Shown here one piece after another: positions 39,047 to 49,900 of a stretch of 64,000 bases of DNA; position 1 is the first letter of the stretch, and each line of letters starts with the position of its first letter. Source of the stretch: Kalmanozyma brasiliensis GHG001 (lineage: Eukaryota > Basidiomycota > Ustilaginomycetes > Ustilaginales); NCBI RefSeq assembly GCF_000497045.1, contig NW_015961948.1, forward strand, positions 1,054,001-1,118,000. Reading direction: 5' to 3'. The notes below the pieces were generated by a model. That model did not search any database and had not been told where the DNA came from. It saw only the letters and a list, made by a program, of their open reading frames with translations. Both the position numbers and the translations under genes were made by a program.

Positions 39047-40474
39047 ATGGCACCCATCGCAGTCACAGCACCCGCCGACCAGGTCTCTGCACCTGTCGTC
39101 AAGAACGGCACCATGAACGGCACCACCACAACCCCCGCCTCCTCGTCCTCGTTCGGCCCCAACACGTGCGCCGCCCTTCACGGTGCCAAGGACCTTCGCA
39201 TCGAGGAGCGCACCTACACCCCTCCCACCGGCGATGAAGTCCAGATTCGCGTCCGTGCCACCGGTCTCTGCGGCTCCGACCTGCACTACTACCTCCACGG
39301 CCGCAACGGCGACTTTGCACTCCAGCACTCCATGTGTCTCGGTCACGAGTCTGCGGGCGAGATCGTCGCTCTGGGACCCAACGTCCCTGCCTCGGCCTCT
39401 CTCTCGGTCGGCGACCGGGTTGCCATCGAAGCCGGTCGCTTCTGCGGTTCCTGCCCGAAATGCCGCGATGGTCGCTACAACCTTTGCAAGCAGATGCGTT
39501 TCGCCTCTTCCGCCAAGACCCACCCCCACTTGGACGGTACGCTGCAGAAGTACATGAACTGGCCCTCTTGGCTCGTGCACAAGTTGCCGGCCAACGTGAG
39601 TCTCACCAGTGCAGCGTTGTGCGAGCCGCTGAGCGTCGTGTTGCAGGGGATTCGACGGAGTGCGTTGCAGCCGGGACAGAGTGTCTTGGTGTATGGCGCG
39701 GGGGCGGTGGGGTTGTTGGCATGTGCGGCGGCTAAGGCGAGCGGTGCGAGTTTCGTTGCGGCGGTGGACATCGATGAGGGTAGGCTGGCGTTTGCTGCTG
39801 CCAACGGGTGGGCTGATGCTACCTACCTCCTGCCGCGTGGTGCACCTCCTGCGGCGGTGGAAGAGAGTGATGCTCGTGCCCGCCGCACGGCCGAGGACAA
39901 AGCTGCCATCAGCGCAGCCCAGACGTCCGCTGGGTCGCTGCTTCAAGCCCTCTCGACTTCCTCCGGCGCCGCAGGCACTACGACCGGCTTCGCCACCCAA
40001 CCCGCCCCCCTCGACCTCTCCTCGGAAGGCTTCGACGTCGTCTTCGAATGCACCGGCGTCCCCTCCTGCGTCCAGACCGGCATCTTTGCCACCAAGGCAG
40101 GAGGCAAAGTCGTCCTCATCGGCATGGGCAATCCCGTCCAAACCCTTCCCATCGGCAATGCATCCCTCCGCGAAGTGGATATCATCGGCGTCTTCAGGTA
40201 CGCGAATACCTACCCGATCGCCCTCGGCCTCCTGGCGGGTGGAACGCTGCGCGCTGCCGGCGGTGGACTTCACGCCCAGGCCAACGCCGCCGACCAAGCG
40301 GATGACGTCGAGGGTCAGGGCGCCGGTAGGAAGATGGGCGGCATCGAAAACCTCGTTTCCCACGCATACCCGTTGAAGCACGCCGTCAAGGCATTCGAGA
40401 CGCTCGCCAACGGAAAGGACGCCGAGACTGGCAGGGGTGTGGTTAAGGTCTTCATCACCGATGATGAGCCTTGA
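39047..40474 (+). CDS. Zinc-dependent polyol dehydrogenase (sorbitol/xylitol dehydrogenase family)
   Basis: 475 residues, one exon. GroES-like part: GLCGSDLHYYLHGRNGDF with the catalytic zinc Cys, and GHESAGEIV with the zinc His/Glu. The structural zinc lobe CGSCPKCRDGRYNLC has four Cys. The Rossmann part has GAGAVGLLACAAAKASGA and an Asp after the second strand (AAVDID), indicating NAD rather than NADP preference. FDVVFECTGVPSC and GKVVLIGMGNP are typical of sorbitol, xylitol or L-arabinitol dehydrogenases, which oxidise polyols to ketoses in the cytosol. The protein is about 100 residues longer than usual because of a low-complexity insertion at about residues 265-320 and a second near 405-430. 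The first 35 residues are also extra. Substrate among polyols is not decidable. Confidence 0.9.
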   Translation: MAPIAVTAPADQVSAPVVKNGTMNGTTTTPASSSSFGPNTCAALHGAKDLRIEERTYTPPTGDEVQIRVRATGLCGSDLHYYLHGRNGDFALQHSMCLGHESAGEIVALGPNVPASASLSVGDRVAIEAGRFCGSCPKCRDGRYNLCKQMRFASSAKTHPHLDGTLQKYMNWPSWLVHKLPANVSLTSAALCEPLSVVLQGIRRSALQPGQSVLVYGAGAVGLLACAAAKASGASFVAAVDIDEGRLAFAAANGWADATYLLPRGAPPAAVEESDARARRTAEDKAAISAAQTSAGSLLQALSTSSGAAGTTTGFATQPAPLDLSSEGFDVVFECTGVPSCVQTGIFATKAGGKVVLIGMGNPVQTLPIGNASLREVDIIGVFRYANTYPIALGLLAGGTLRAAGGGLHAQANAADQADDVEGQGAGRKMGGIENLVSHAYPLKHAVKAFETLANGKDAETGRGVVKVFITDDEP

Positions 40475-40715
40475 TCACAAAATGCTCAGGATTCGGCGCT
40501 CGCAAGTCACTCTCTTCTCGCTCTCTCACATGTGTACATTCGGGTTTCGTATAGATTCAATACAGTCGTCCTCGAGATGGATGATGGCCCGATGGTGTGA
40601 TGCGTTGACCGATACTGAGACCGAGCATGGGTGCGAAGGTGTTGCGGATGCTGTAAGTGATGGTAGAGGTTCACTGAGTGGAAACAATGACCATGGCCCT
40701 GCTCAGACGGAAGGA

Positions 40716-43700
40716 TCACATCTCGGGTGAGGCTTCTCCCGATCGGCTTCTCGAGCGGCTGTTCCTTCTGCCGAACGAAGGGAGGGAAGGAAACCAACTG
40801 GACGGGCTACGTAGCATTATTGATGCGCCGAAGGACGGGGGTGTGGTCGGTGCCTGCTGCGGCTCTTCCTCTTGCGATTGCCTCTGCTGACGATCGAGGC
40901 GGGGCGAGGCCGCAGACGACGCCGAGAGCGTGGGCGATACTGGGTCGGCCTCCGTTTGCTTGGCAGCAGCAGGCTCGGTGTCTGCATCAGGAGTCTCGGT
41001 CACGGATGACGCCGTGTGGAGCGGAGAAGTCTCCCTGAAGTTGAAATGCCATTGTGCCGTGGCGTCCTGAGGTCCGCCTCCCTCTTGATCACCGTTGCTA
41101 GCCTCTTGACTTTGCCCTCGATACGCCGAGGCTTTCCCTTTGGCTAGAGCTTGCGCGATGATCTCGTCGTCCTGGCGGTTGGCGACCGGATCCTTTCCAA
41201 GAACGCAGTCGCTGACGGAACGCTCGATGTCGTCGATCGATGCGTTTCCCCGCTCCACGGCGTGCAGAGTCCTCTCGAACGATGACATGTCGCATAGGTC
41301 TAGGCCTGGGACTTCATCGGCTGTGTTCTCTTGCTGCGCATCCGCCATTAGCACGTCCGACTCCCCGTTTGTTGGCTGTGCCGGCCTCTGCTGGGACGCA
41401 CCGTTTGGCTCGTGCTGTTCATCGCCATCGACCTTGGGCTTGCTTGTCTCGACCTGATTTGCGCCCTCCTTCTTCGCTTTCTTATACGCTTGCCATTCTT
41501 CCGAAAGCTCGACCAGCTTGGTGCGCCAGTAGGCTCGCTTGGAGCTGACCTCGCCGGCTTCCCATGCCGCCGCAACCCGCCTCTTGACATCGTCCTTTAC
41601 CTGCTGTCTCGCCGACGGCCCCGACTTGCCCACGTCGGTGATCTCGTTCTTGGCTTCCACCACGAGTTTGAGGAGATCGTCCGGCTCGCGGAAGAAGCGG
41701 TCGATGTAGTGCAGCAGGTAGACGCCACAGTCGCAGAAGTTAGGCTGCTCGGGAACCTGTGCAGAGATGTAGACAGGTTTGGGCAAGGTCTTGGCCCAGG
41801 CTTCCGCTTCTGACGATTTGGATGTGGCGTGTGCGGGCTGGCGTCGTGCGTCCTGCACCTGCAGCACTCGGACGCCGTTGCCTACGTCGTTGCCATCCTC
41901 GCTGGACTCGTCTGCTGAGTCTTTCGGGCCGCCTGTCTTCTGGTTCGAAGGCTGTTCGCCGTTGGTGTTTGCGGCAGGCGGGTCGGCTACCATTGTCGGT
42001 GGTGTTCCAGGCTGCTCGCTCTCCTTGGCTGTAGTCAGCTTTGGTTTCTCGTCGCCAGATTGGAATGCGGTCCTCGAGGCGAGAGGTTTTTTCTTGTCCC
42101 AGGCTTCGCGCCAGAGATACTCGTAGAGCTTGTTGCTCAGCTTGATATGTTTCTGTCCGAGGCTGTCAAGCGTAATGATGAAAGTGTGGTCCAAGCTTGC
42201 GGGTTCTGCTTTCGCTTTGGGTGGAGTGTCGCCCCGTGATCTGCCGTCCACATCGATGGCAGCGGGCAGCGAAGCAGATGCTTTCGACGATAGAGGTAGA
42301 TGCAGTGGCGGCAGAGGTGGCGTGAGTGGCTCTGAGCTGCCAGGAGCATTCGCTTCCCGTGGTTGCTCAGGCTCGACGACGTCGACGACGCCTTCAGGCA
42401 AAGCCACTGGTGGTGTTCGGGCCTTGGGTGGAATCGCCAGCGCTGAAGCCACTTCCTCCTTGTCTTGCTCGCTGACGCTGTCTTTGACGTGGTCCGACAG
42501 GAGATAGCCTGGGTTGACAATGATGGCCAGGTACCAGTGATAATTCTCGTTCACCGGAATGACAATGTACTTCTTAGAGAACAGATCTCCCTTGACCCAC
42601 CTTCGCAGCCGTGGGTAGCTGTGTTCGACCGAGCTTTCTCGTAGCACTGTCGCAAAGAACGTGTTGAAGAAGTGGATGCTGTCTGCCAACGCCGGGTCCC
42701 TTTTGCGGATCTGCTCCTGGATCTGTGTGGTGCCAAACTCGATATTGAAGTCGTTCAGGAACCCCTCGTCGAGCAGTCGGTCGAAATCCTCGCCTCGCAG
42801 CGGCATTCCTCGGTCAAATGGATATTCCAGGATGACGCCGTCAGACGAGGCCCGCGGTCTGCGGATCTCCACCTTTGGAGCAGGAGCAGGAGCGGGGCTC
42901 GCTTTGTACTGCTTCGGGACCTTAAGGCTTGGCAGTGTTGGCGATTTGGAGGAAGCAAAGGCATCTGTCATGTCGATATCGATTGACACTGGGGCGGCAG
43001 CCTTGGGTGACGCAGGTTGGATATCGAAAGTCTTTGTCCTCGATGCCCGTGGAGGATCATAGAAGCTCGATCGAGGCGTTTCGCGGCGTGCTTGAGTATC
43101 GGGCAAGCGACCTGCACCGGGAAAGATCAGTGTACGACGCGGGGTCGTCTTTGAAGGCTTCGGCCAGTCGGCTTGCTTGACGCGGTCGACAGTGCCGACT
43201 TTTGTCTTGGCACTGGCCTCGTTCAGCCAATGAATATGGCTCTTGTCCAGCACACGCTCGAGACTTGCTCTGACCATCTGGGCCGCTTTCTTGTAAGCAA
43301 GCAGCTCTGCTGGCACACTGTGCTGTGCGATCAGGTAAATCTCGTCGGCACCGCCTGAAGCGGAGGGGTCGAAGTCGCGGAACTTGTCCTGCATCAGCTT
43401 GGCGCCGTCCGATCCATACTTCAGAGAGAAGCACAAGACTCCGCATTCGTTGACGTCTTGCTTGCTGAGATGGGCCTTTCGAAGATCGCTGAACTGGATC
43501 TTGATCATTTTGTCTGGATCGACGCCGAAAGTGAATGCGTGTTTCTGGAACAAGACCGTGGCATTGTCTGTGTCTCGCGATCGCCAGATGTCGGATATGA
43601 CAATGGCTTTCAGCGGCACCTTAAGAGGCTGTCCGGACTGCTCCTCAAAGTCGATGCTTTCCTTTATCGCAGACGGTCCAGCGTCGGTGCGCGCGCGTTT

Positions 43701-44810
43701 GTTCGCGCCAGAAGTGCCTTTGATTCCCGATGCGTTCTGAGAAGAGCCTACCTCCTGACTGGACCTCGTCGGCTGCGGAGGGGAGGACGGAGATGGCGCA
43801 ATCTTTGAAGCGCCGCCGCGTGCGGGAAGGTGGTCCGTGGCGTCCTGTGCCACAGGCGAGCGCGGTTTTGCCTTCATGCGTTCGACCATTTTGCCTCGCG
43901 GCTTGGTTTCCGCTTTGCGCTTGGGCTTGGACGGTGGCGTGACCTCGACGTCAGGTTCAGGACTATCCGCCACAAGGATTGCAGATCTCGCATTGGGCCT
44001 GCGTCGATCGTTAGGCTCTTCGAGCTGAATGGGCCCTTGGGGTCGTTGTGTTCGGAGGCCTGATCCGGATGCTCGGTGTGTGCGAGCGTAGAACATGTTG
44101 GGAGCGGCGGCTCTGAGCTCCCTATGTACCGACTCTTCTGCCTCGCGTCTGGTCCGCTCCGCTTTTCGCTCTAGAGCAGAGGAGGTTGGCATGTCTTTGA
44201 TGATACGCTCGATCTCGCGGCTGCTGGAATCTCGACGGCTGCTGGACTCTCGAGGGCTGAGTATTTGGATGTCATCGTCATCGTCGTCTCCGTCGAGGTG
44301 GATGACATCGTCCATCGATGCTTTCCGCCTAGAGTTGGAGCGGGTCATACGCGGCGGCTCGTCCTGAGCCGGTGCTTTGCCGTGTCTGGGCGCGCTGCGC
44401 CCGGGTCTGTCGTCCTTGAGCTGGAAAGTCCCGTCCACAAATGTTTCCCGCCGCGAGGTTGTCGGTAAGAACGGATGCTTTGATTTTGATGAGTGAGAGC
44501 CAGTGCGCCGCGCGGTCTCAACGACTTCGAACCTCGACGATCCCGCATCGAACCCGTCTTGTTGAAGCGTATCCATAAATTGAGCGGGGTGCTTGGGGAT
44601 ACCATTGGATCGTTGCGTCGGTGGACGTCTCCCTCCATTCTGGCTTTGACTGCGGGACGATGAGGGCTCCCGATATATATCGCCGTCCTTTGATACTGAT
44701 ATGGGTGTGACCTTCCGCTTCGGAATAACCTCTGGAGAGGCGCGTAGGCCATGAAAGCGGTTCATCGTCTTCCGCTGATCCGGTGTCGAGCCAAGGACCC
44801 TACCATTCAT
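40716..44810 (-). CDS. Ulp2-like SUMO protease (peptidase C48)
   Basis: 1364 residues from the first ATG (44810); the frame is open about 200 nt further upstream without ATG, until an in-frame TAA. The catalytic domain lies around residues 690-1060: substrate-binding LLDEGFLNDFNIEF and FNTFFATVL, the catalytic His in NENYHWYLAII (about 757), Asp in ITLDSLG (about 883), and Gln plus Cys in QVPEQPNFCDCGVYLLHY (about 1020). These residues are all present, so it is probably active. Two low-complexity insertions split the domain, one of about 110 residues between His and Asp and one of about 110 between Asp and Cys, as in the Ulp2/SENP6-7 group that trims poly-SUMO chains. The flanks are disordered and charged. 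Nuclear location is expected for Ulp2; no further domain is recognised. A 5' exon with another start cannot be excluded. Confidence 0.88.
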   Translation of the reverse strand: MNGRVLGSTPDQRKTMNRFHGLRASPEVIPKRKVTPISVSKDGDIYREPSSSRSQSQNGGRRPPTQRSNGIPKHPAQFMDTLQQDGFDAGSSRFEVVETARRTGSHSSKSKHPFLPTTSRRETFVDGTFQLKDDRPGRSAPRHGKAPAQDEPPRMTRSNSRRKASMDDVIHLDGDDDDDDIQILSPRESSSRRDSSSREIERIIKDMPTSSALERKAERTRREAEESVHRELRAAAPNMFYARTHRASGSGLRTQRPQGPIQLEEPNDRRRPNARSAILVADSPEPDVEVTPPSKPKRKAETKPRGKMVERMKAKPRSPVAQDATDHLPARGGASKIAPSPSSPPQPTRSSQEVGSSQNASGIKGTSGANKRARTDAGPSAIKESIDFEEQSGQPLKVPLKAIVISDIWRSRDTDNATVLFQKHAFTFGVDPDKMIKIQFSDLRKAHLSKQDVNECGVLCFSLKYGSDGAKLMQDKFRDFDPSASGGADEIYLIAQHSVPAELLAYKKAAQMVRASLERVLDKSHIHWLNEASAKTKVGTVDRVKQADWPKPSKTTPRRTLIFPGAGRLPDTQARRETPRSSFYDPPRASRTKTFDIQPASPKAAAPVSIDIDMTDAFASSKSPTLPSLKVPKQYKASPAPAPAPKVEIRRPRASSDGVILEYPFDRGMPLRGEDFDRLLDEGFLNDFNIEFGTTQIQEQIRKRDPALADSIHFFNTFFATVLRESSVEHSYPRLRRWVKGDLFSKKYIVIPVNENYHWYLAIIVNPGYLLSDHVKDSVSEQDKEEVASALAIPPKARTPPVALPEGVVDVVEPEQPREANAPGSSEPLTPPLPPLHLPLSSKASASLPAAIDVDGRSRGDTPPKAKAEPASLDHTFIITLDSLGQKHIKLSNKLYEYLWREAWDKKKPLASRTAFQSGDEKPKLTTAKESEQPGTPPTMVADPPAANTNGEQPSNQKTGGPKDSADESSEDGNDVGNGVRVLQVQDARRQPAHATSKSSEAEAWAKTLPKPVYISAQVPEQPNFCDCGVYLLHYIDRFFREPDDLLKLVVEAKNEITDVGKSGPSARQQVKDDVKRRVAAAWEAGEVSSKRAYWRTKLVELSEEWQAYKKAKKEGANQVETSKPKVDGDEQHEPNGASQQRPAQPTNGESDVLMADAQQENTADEVPGLDLCDMSSFERTLHAVERGNASIDDIERSVSDCVLGKDPVANRQDDEIIAQALAKGKASAYRGQSQEASNGDQEGGGPQDATAQWHFNFRETSPLHTASSVTETPDADTEPAAAKQTEADPVSPTLSASSAASPRLDRQQRQSQEEEPQQAPTTPPSFGASIMLRSPSSWFPSLPSFGRRNSRSRSRSGEASPEM

Positions 44811-45889
44811 GCTGGGGTTTCGAGGCGAGAAGAATGCGCGGTTGACCAGCTCAGCTTGCGGAAAGCGCTGTGAAGAGTCGGATGATGCTGGGGGATGGCG
44901 GTGCGGGATGCATGCGGACGTCTCGACCAGGCGTGTAGCTGGTGCTTTTGCTGGCGGTAACAAGCGGGAAGGGGACGTCTGGTGTGCGATGGCAAGCTTG
45001 ACTGCGTGACAAGCTTAGCGGTCCGAGCTTGATCGTATGCTGCGGACAAGTTGATGCGGAAAGAGGTGGTGGTAGAGGAAGAGGAGCGAGTTGAGATGGT
45101 GGTGCGCGTCAAGAGGATCCCGCAGCCGCTTCTGACCAGACTCAAGCTTGGTTGTCTTGGCGCCGACGCGTGGTTGATGGCGAAGTGGGCGCCGACTGAT
45201 CACTTAAGGTGGTGCTGAGTCAAGGGCCGATGTGTACGTCGAAGGTGGTGAGGAGGAGCGGAAAGCATCTGCAATGGGTGTGTGATTGTGATTTGCTGTT
45301 GGTGCTCAGTCGAGCTTCGAGAAAAAGTGTTGCTCTCCAACTCAAACCCGACTCGCGGTGGTGTGTGACTTCTCGCTTGGCATGGCTCAGCCCATGAACC
45401 CTAATTTCGCGCCCGCTCAAATTGTCCCGCATTGCCAACCTGTCACATCCGCACATCCGTTTGTACGAAGCGTACTACGTGCCGCTGGTCACTCAGCCCA
45501 ACGAAGCATGTCAACGCTACCATACCTTCAGCTTCACCTTGCTGATCGCTCTTGAGGGACGGATGAGCTTGCCTTGCCTTGCCGCTGATGTCCTGGAATC
45601 ACGCAAAAATTTCCTACTCAGCCGCGCTCTTTGCGGTCACGCCTCCACATGCAACGCTGACAGCTTAAAGCGCAGCGCCAGCAACAGCACTCCGCTCCTC
45701 GCTATCAGGTGCTCAGGACTTTCCCGTGCACATCTATGGTCTGACCGAGGGGATGTTCACAAGCCTTGTCTCTACACAGCAATGTCTGTGGTATCTGTCT
45801 GTCACCACACGTCTGTATTGATGATGTGAAAACGGAGCTGCGAGATGCGATAGAAATGCTATGCTTCTGCCGAGATGACGGCATCAGAA
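44811..45889. other. Intergenic between SUMO protease and aldo/keto reductase
   Basis: About 1.08 kb. The left part (44811-45200) is GA-rich on the + strand, that is CT-rich on the coding strand of the SUMO protease gene, and probably is its leader/promoter. The rest is the 3' flank of the reductase gene. No gene or repeat is supported. Confidence 0.5.
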
Positions 45890-46984
45890 TCACCATCCGA
45901 GGTCGACGCCCCACTGAACGATAGCAAAAGAGACAGCGGTAGTCAGCATCGAGTCAGTTCAAGAAAACTGTCAGTGGATGGAACTCACGTTGGGCTTGAC
46001 AAGGCGGACAGCCTTACCATCCTGCTTGTGCAGCTCGTTGAGCTGGAGCATCTCGTCGTCCGAGAGCTCAATGAGCTTCCTGTTGGTCTCGATTCGGCTG
46101 GGCGTGACACTCTTTGGCAGAGCAACGACACCTCTTTGAGCTGCCCACGAGATGACCACCTGAGCAGGGTCGGCGTTGTGCGCTTTGGCGATCGATTGGA
46201 CGAGCGAGTCCTGGAGAACGGGTCCACCCGAGGAACCGAGAGGCGAGTAGGCCTGCATGACAATGCCCTTAGACTGGCAGAACTTGACCAATTCGTGCTG
46301 GGGCAAGAAGGGGTGCAACTCGACCCTGCAGAGCGGCACATGCAAAGAGGGGCAGAAAATTGGGGTCAGCAAGCTAGCTTGCTTCCATCGTCAATAAGGG
46401 AGCCTTTGCATCTTAAGTACTTACTGGTTGGTTGCGGGAACAATCTTTGCTTTGCTCAAGAGCTTCTCGAGGTAAGGCACGCTCCAGTTGGAGACACCGA
46501 TCGCCTTAGCCTTGCCGGTGGCAGGAATCTTCTCCATGAGCTCCCAGGTCTGCTCAGGGCTCCAATCGCGGTCGATGGCACGCGAGCCATCCTCGTTGAG
46601 AGGGATCTTCTCATCGCCTCGCTTCTCGAGTGGAACAGGCCAGTGAATGAGGAGCAAGTCGACATAGTCCAGTCCGAGGTTCTTGAGAGACTCGTCGAGA
46701 CAAGCCTCGGGCTGCCTGTGGTAGGTGCACCAAATCTTGGTGGTGATGAAGAGCTCGGATCGTGGGACACCAGAGGCCTTGATCCCCTTTCCAACGGCAG
46801 CTTCTTGACCGTAGATCCAGGCTGCGTCAATGTGACGGTAGCCGGACTTGATGGCGCTCTCGACCGCCTTGGTGACCTCATCCGCCGGAGATTGCCACGT
46901 ACCGAGACCGACAACCGGGATTTCAGCTCCGGTGTTGAGCTTGAAGGTCGTTTGGCCGGGTGCAGTGGAGGGGTATTGCGACAT
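45890..46984 (-). CDS. Aldo/keto reductase (3 exons)
   Basis: Minus-strand join of 46984-46425, 46325-45989 and 45913-45890, 306 residues. Intron 1 (46424-46326, GTAAGT...CTGCAG) splits a Gln codon and joins PATNQ to VELHPFLPQHE. Intron 2 (45988-45914, GTGAGT...GTTCAG) leads to a 24-nt last exon encoding WGVDLGW and the stop. Family motifs: GYRHIDAAWIYGQE with the catalytic Asp and Tyr, LFITTKIWCTYHR with Lys and His, DYVDLLLIHWP, IGVSNWSVPYLEKLL, and LPKSVTPSRIETNRKL for NADPH binding. It belongs to the yeast Gcy1/Ypr1-like group, cytosolic NADPH-dependent reductases of aldehydes and sugars (for example glyceraldehyde or xylose). The substrate is not decidable. The ATG at 46984 gives the usual AKR length; an open extension upstream is leader DNA. 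Confidence 0.92.
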
Positions 46985-49900
46985 GATGGGCAGATGTGTG
47001 CCTTGTGAGTCGGATGAATCTTCGATGAGGTGGTGGTGGTAAGAAAGAGGGGAGGAGGAGAAGGGGCAACAAGTCGAGGTCGGAAGCGACTGAGAAGAAT
47101 TTGACGAGACGTTGGAGATTCTTCGTGCAGTCACTTGGCTCACCGCCCGTGCAGGATGTGCTTGCCTCAACTCCTCATGTTCGATCATTTGCGTCGAGAA
47201 CAGACGGCAGCGCAGATGTGCGAACTTGCTGTTGCTGCGCAGGTTTCTCCGACGTGAAGGTTTGCGTTGACGTGGACACTGCGCATTCTGAGAAGCTTGG
47301 TTGCCGTCGTCTCGCCGAGCGCAACCTTAAACTTGAGGCCCTTCGCGCCATCGGACCGACGGGTTTGGAAATGCGGCATCTCTTATCGAGACAACGCGTT
47401 GTTGAAAATCCGTGAATCGGCGATCCGCTTCTTCAGATTGGTCACGAGACTGTTGCGTGCCAAGTCCGCATTGAGCGGCTGATTCCGAGTCGCTATGCTC
47501 GGCTTGGCTACCATATGAGCCGAGTCACATTGACGTCGTGAGCCAAACAAGATCGGGTCTAGTTGAGAGGCACAATTGGTCCAGCAATGTCCGACTTCAG
47601 AGGAACCGTGTCCGTATTAGGCGACAGAACGACCTGGTTGAAGCTTCATCACGCAGGCCAAGCCAGCGATGAAAGACTTCCGCACGCCCATCGGACATCA
47701 CGGCTCCCATGTCGATCATGATGTCAAGAAGCGTGAAAAGTCTATCGTGACGAGCCTCGAGATGGAAGCGTGATTGACCCAGAGAAGGTCGGGAGGATGC
47801 GGAATCGTGAAAGCTGGAGCCTGAGCTGGAAATTGGGCTAAGCGAAGCTGCGCCCTGGAATTGCGGGGGATGACGCTTCTGCAATGTGGGGTTGGCTTAT
47901 GACAGGTCACCACGCTCGAGTTGTCGGTCCTGCGGCAATCTGTTCGCTGCAAGGATCCGTTGACTCCTTCCGTCTATGGCTGATCATCCGGGGCACCGTA
48001 CCTCGCTCGCCGTCTCTTGTGCTCACCAAGGTCGTCTAGATGCGATGATGATGTCAGGAAGGGACAGCGGCATGCGCATCTGCCATGGCTCGGCTAGCCA
48101 TTTTGAGTTTGATGGCCTTTTCACTTGATCACGGACGGCGATCCGCTTGCAAGCGAGCGGTAATCTGGGGCTGAATTTAGGTCATTGACGTCGTCGACCC
48201 TGGCGTCACTGGCCATGACCTGGCGTTGGTGCCGCGCATGAACGCCGCGTCTGATGATCAGTCGTCACCCTTTCCTTCAGCTCTCCGGCGATCTCGAGGA
48301 GATATGCTCTCGGTCCTGTGACGGTCAGCATCAGAGTCGTGGGCATGTGGTGCCACATTTCTGAGCAGACGAGCTATGACACATACATTTGGTCGATCGA
48401 CCGGCTGACGGTAGACGCTGGCATGGTCAGCTGGCGACACGGTGTGGGCTCGCGCAGCCTTGAAGAATGACATGGCTCTCACCCACACGCGTCGTTCTCG
48501 AGCTCCGGACGAAAGAAAAGGGCATGGACCCGCGGCGACAATGGCGGCCGAGCAGTGAGCGCGCCAAAGGACCGAGCACCGAGCGAGCACCGAGCCACGC
48601 CATTGGCACGCATTTCTAATCTTTATGCCGACGCGCCACATCAAACACTGCAGCAGATCAGATGTGATGCCAGCATGGCCACCTCGGATGATGGAGGTGT
48701 CCCACAAGAGGCAACCTGATCAGAACTGTATCGTGGATGTTGCGGGGCAACGCCAACCTTATCTCAGACGCTTGTATACAGCGGAGCGGTATGATCCGCT
48801 CGACGGGACAGAGATGGACGAGCGCGGCGGATGCTTTTCCACGGTCGGTGTTTGAATCGACACGCGTCAGACCGGTCCGGTCACCTCGCCGCCCGGCAAA
48901 CACGGGCGGCTGGCTTTGTGGCCATTCATTGCCACTGGTTCGTCCACGCATTTCCTCCCTCTTGAAGGAAGGTAGCTCATGCTGCTACTCGAGCAGACAG
49001 AGGTCCATCCTAGGCCACGCTCTGCGATTGTGATGAATGATCGAGTGGGACGGGCAGCATTGTCTGTCGATGTCTCGTGGCGATTTCGGTCGCGTCGAAT
49101 GTGTCACACAAAAGGGAGCGGATCAAGCCACAAAGCGTTCCAAATGGAGATTTCCGAGAGCAGTTGGAGGGCGTCCCGTCTGGCTTGACCGGCGTTTTGG
49201 TGTGTGACACCCTCTCGAGGTCATGAGGTTGGTCGGTCCTCACCGTTCCTGAGCTCGGCCCCCGCAATTGCCCTTTCGCCTTGGTCGCTCGCCCGCCAGC
49301 ACAACTCTACCCGACCCTCGCTCGCTTGCTCCCGCTTTCACCATGTCCATCGGCTCATTTGCACGCCGACAGCATCCAAGCATCCAGAATACCTTTTCAC
49401 TTGGGCTTAGTTTTATAGTGCCCGCCTTCATCAGTTGTGTATATGCACTCTTGTGTCAATTCAACGAAAGAATGTGAGCCACGAGGGAAGCTGAGCAACT
49501 GGAAATGAAAAGAGAAGCTGCCGAGCAAGGACCGAAAGCGAGGATGTCTGACGAGCCGCGCTTCAACCGTGAGCGCGTCGGGTTAAGCCAGTGGCCCACT
49601 GCCGGATGAACCTGTTCCATTTCAGGTGGTTTCTCCTTGTTTTAAATTTCTTTTCGGGGCTGTGGCGCTGTTGGGTGATCCTTTTTTGACACGAGTTAAG
49701 CCGGTTTGATGAGATCTCACGCTCCTTTTTCGCCTTTCTCTTTTTGCGCTTTTGCCGGTTGGCTGAGCCTCGCTCTCTCGACTTGACTTAGCTGATCCGC
49801 AACCTGGCAAAACGCGCAACTGACAGACACCAATGCCAACCCTTGCTCCTCGTGCTGGCTCGCCCTGCCATCCATCCCTCCCTCTCGCTTGTCCTCACCC

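Noticed and set aside
38951..40381. 476-codon minus frame opposite the polyol dehydrogenase
   Set aside because: Gly/Val/Arg-rich low-complexity translation typical of an antisense frame.
45875..47008. 377-codon + strand frame opposite the aldo/keto reductase
   Set aside because: It runs through both reductase introns and exons alike, with no family similarity.
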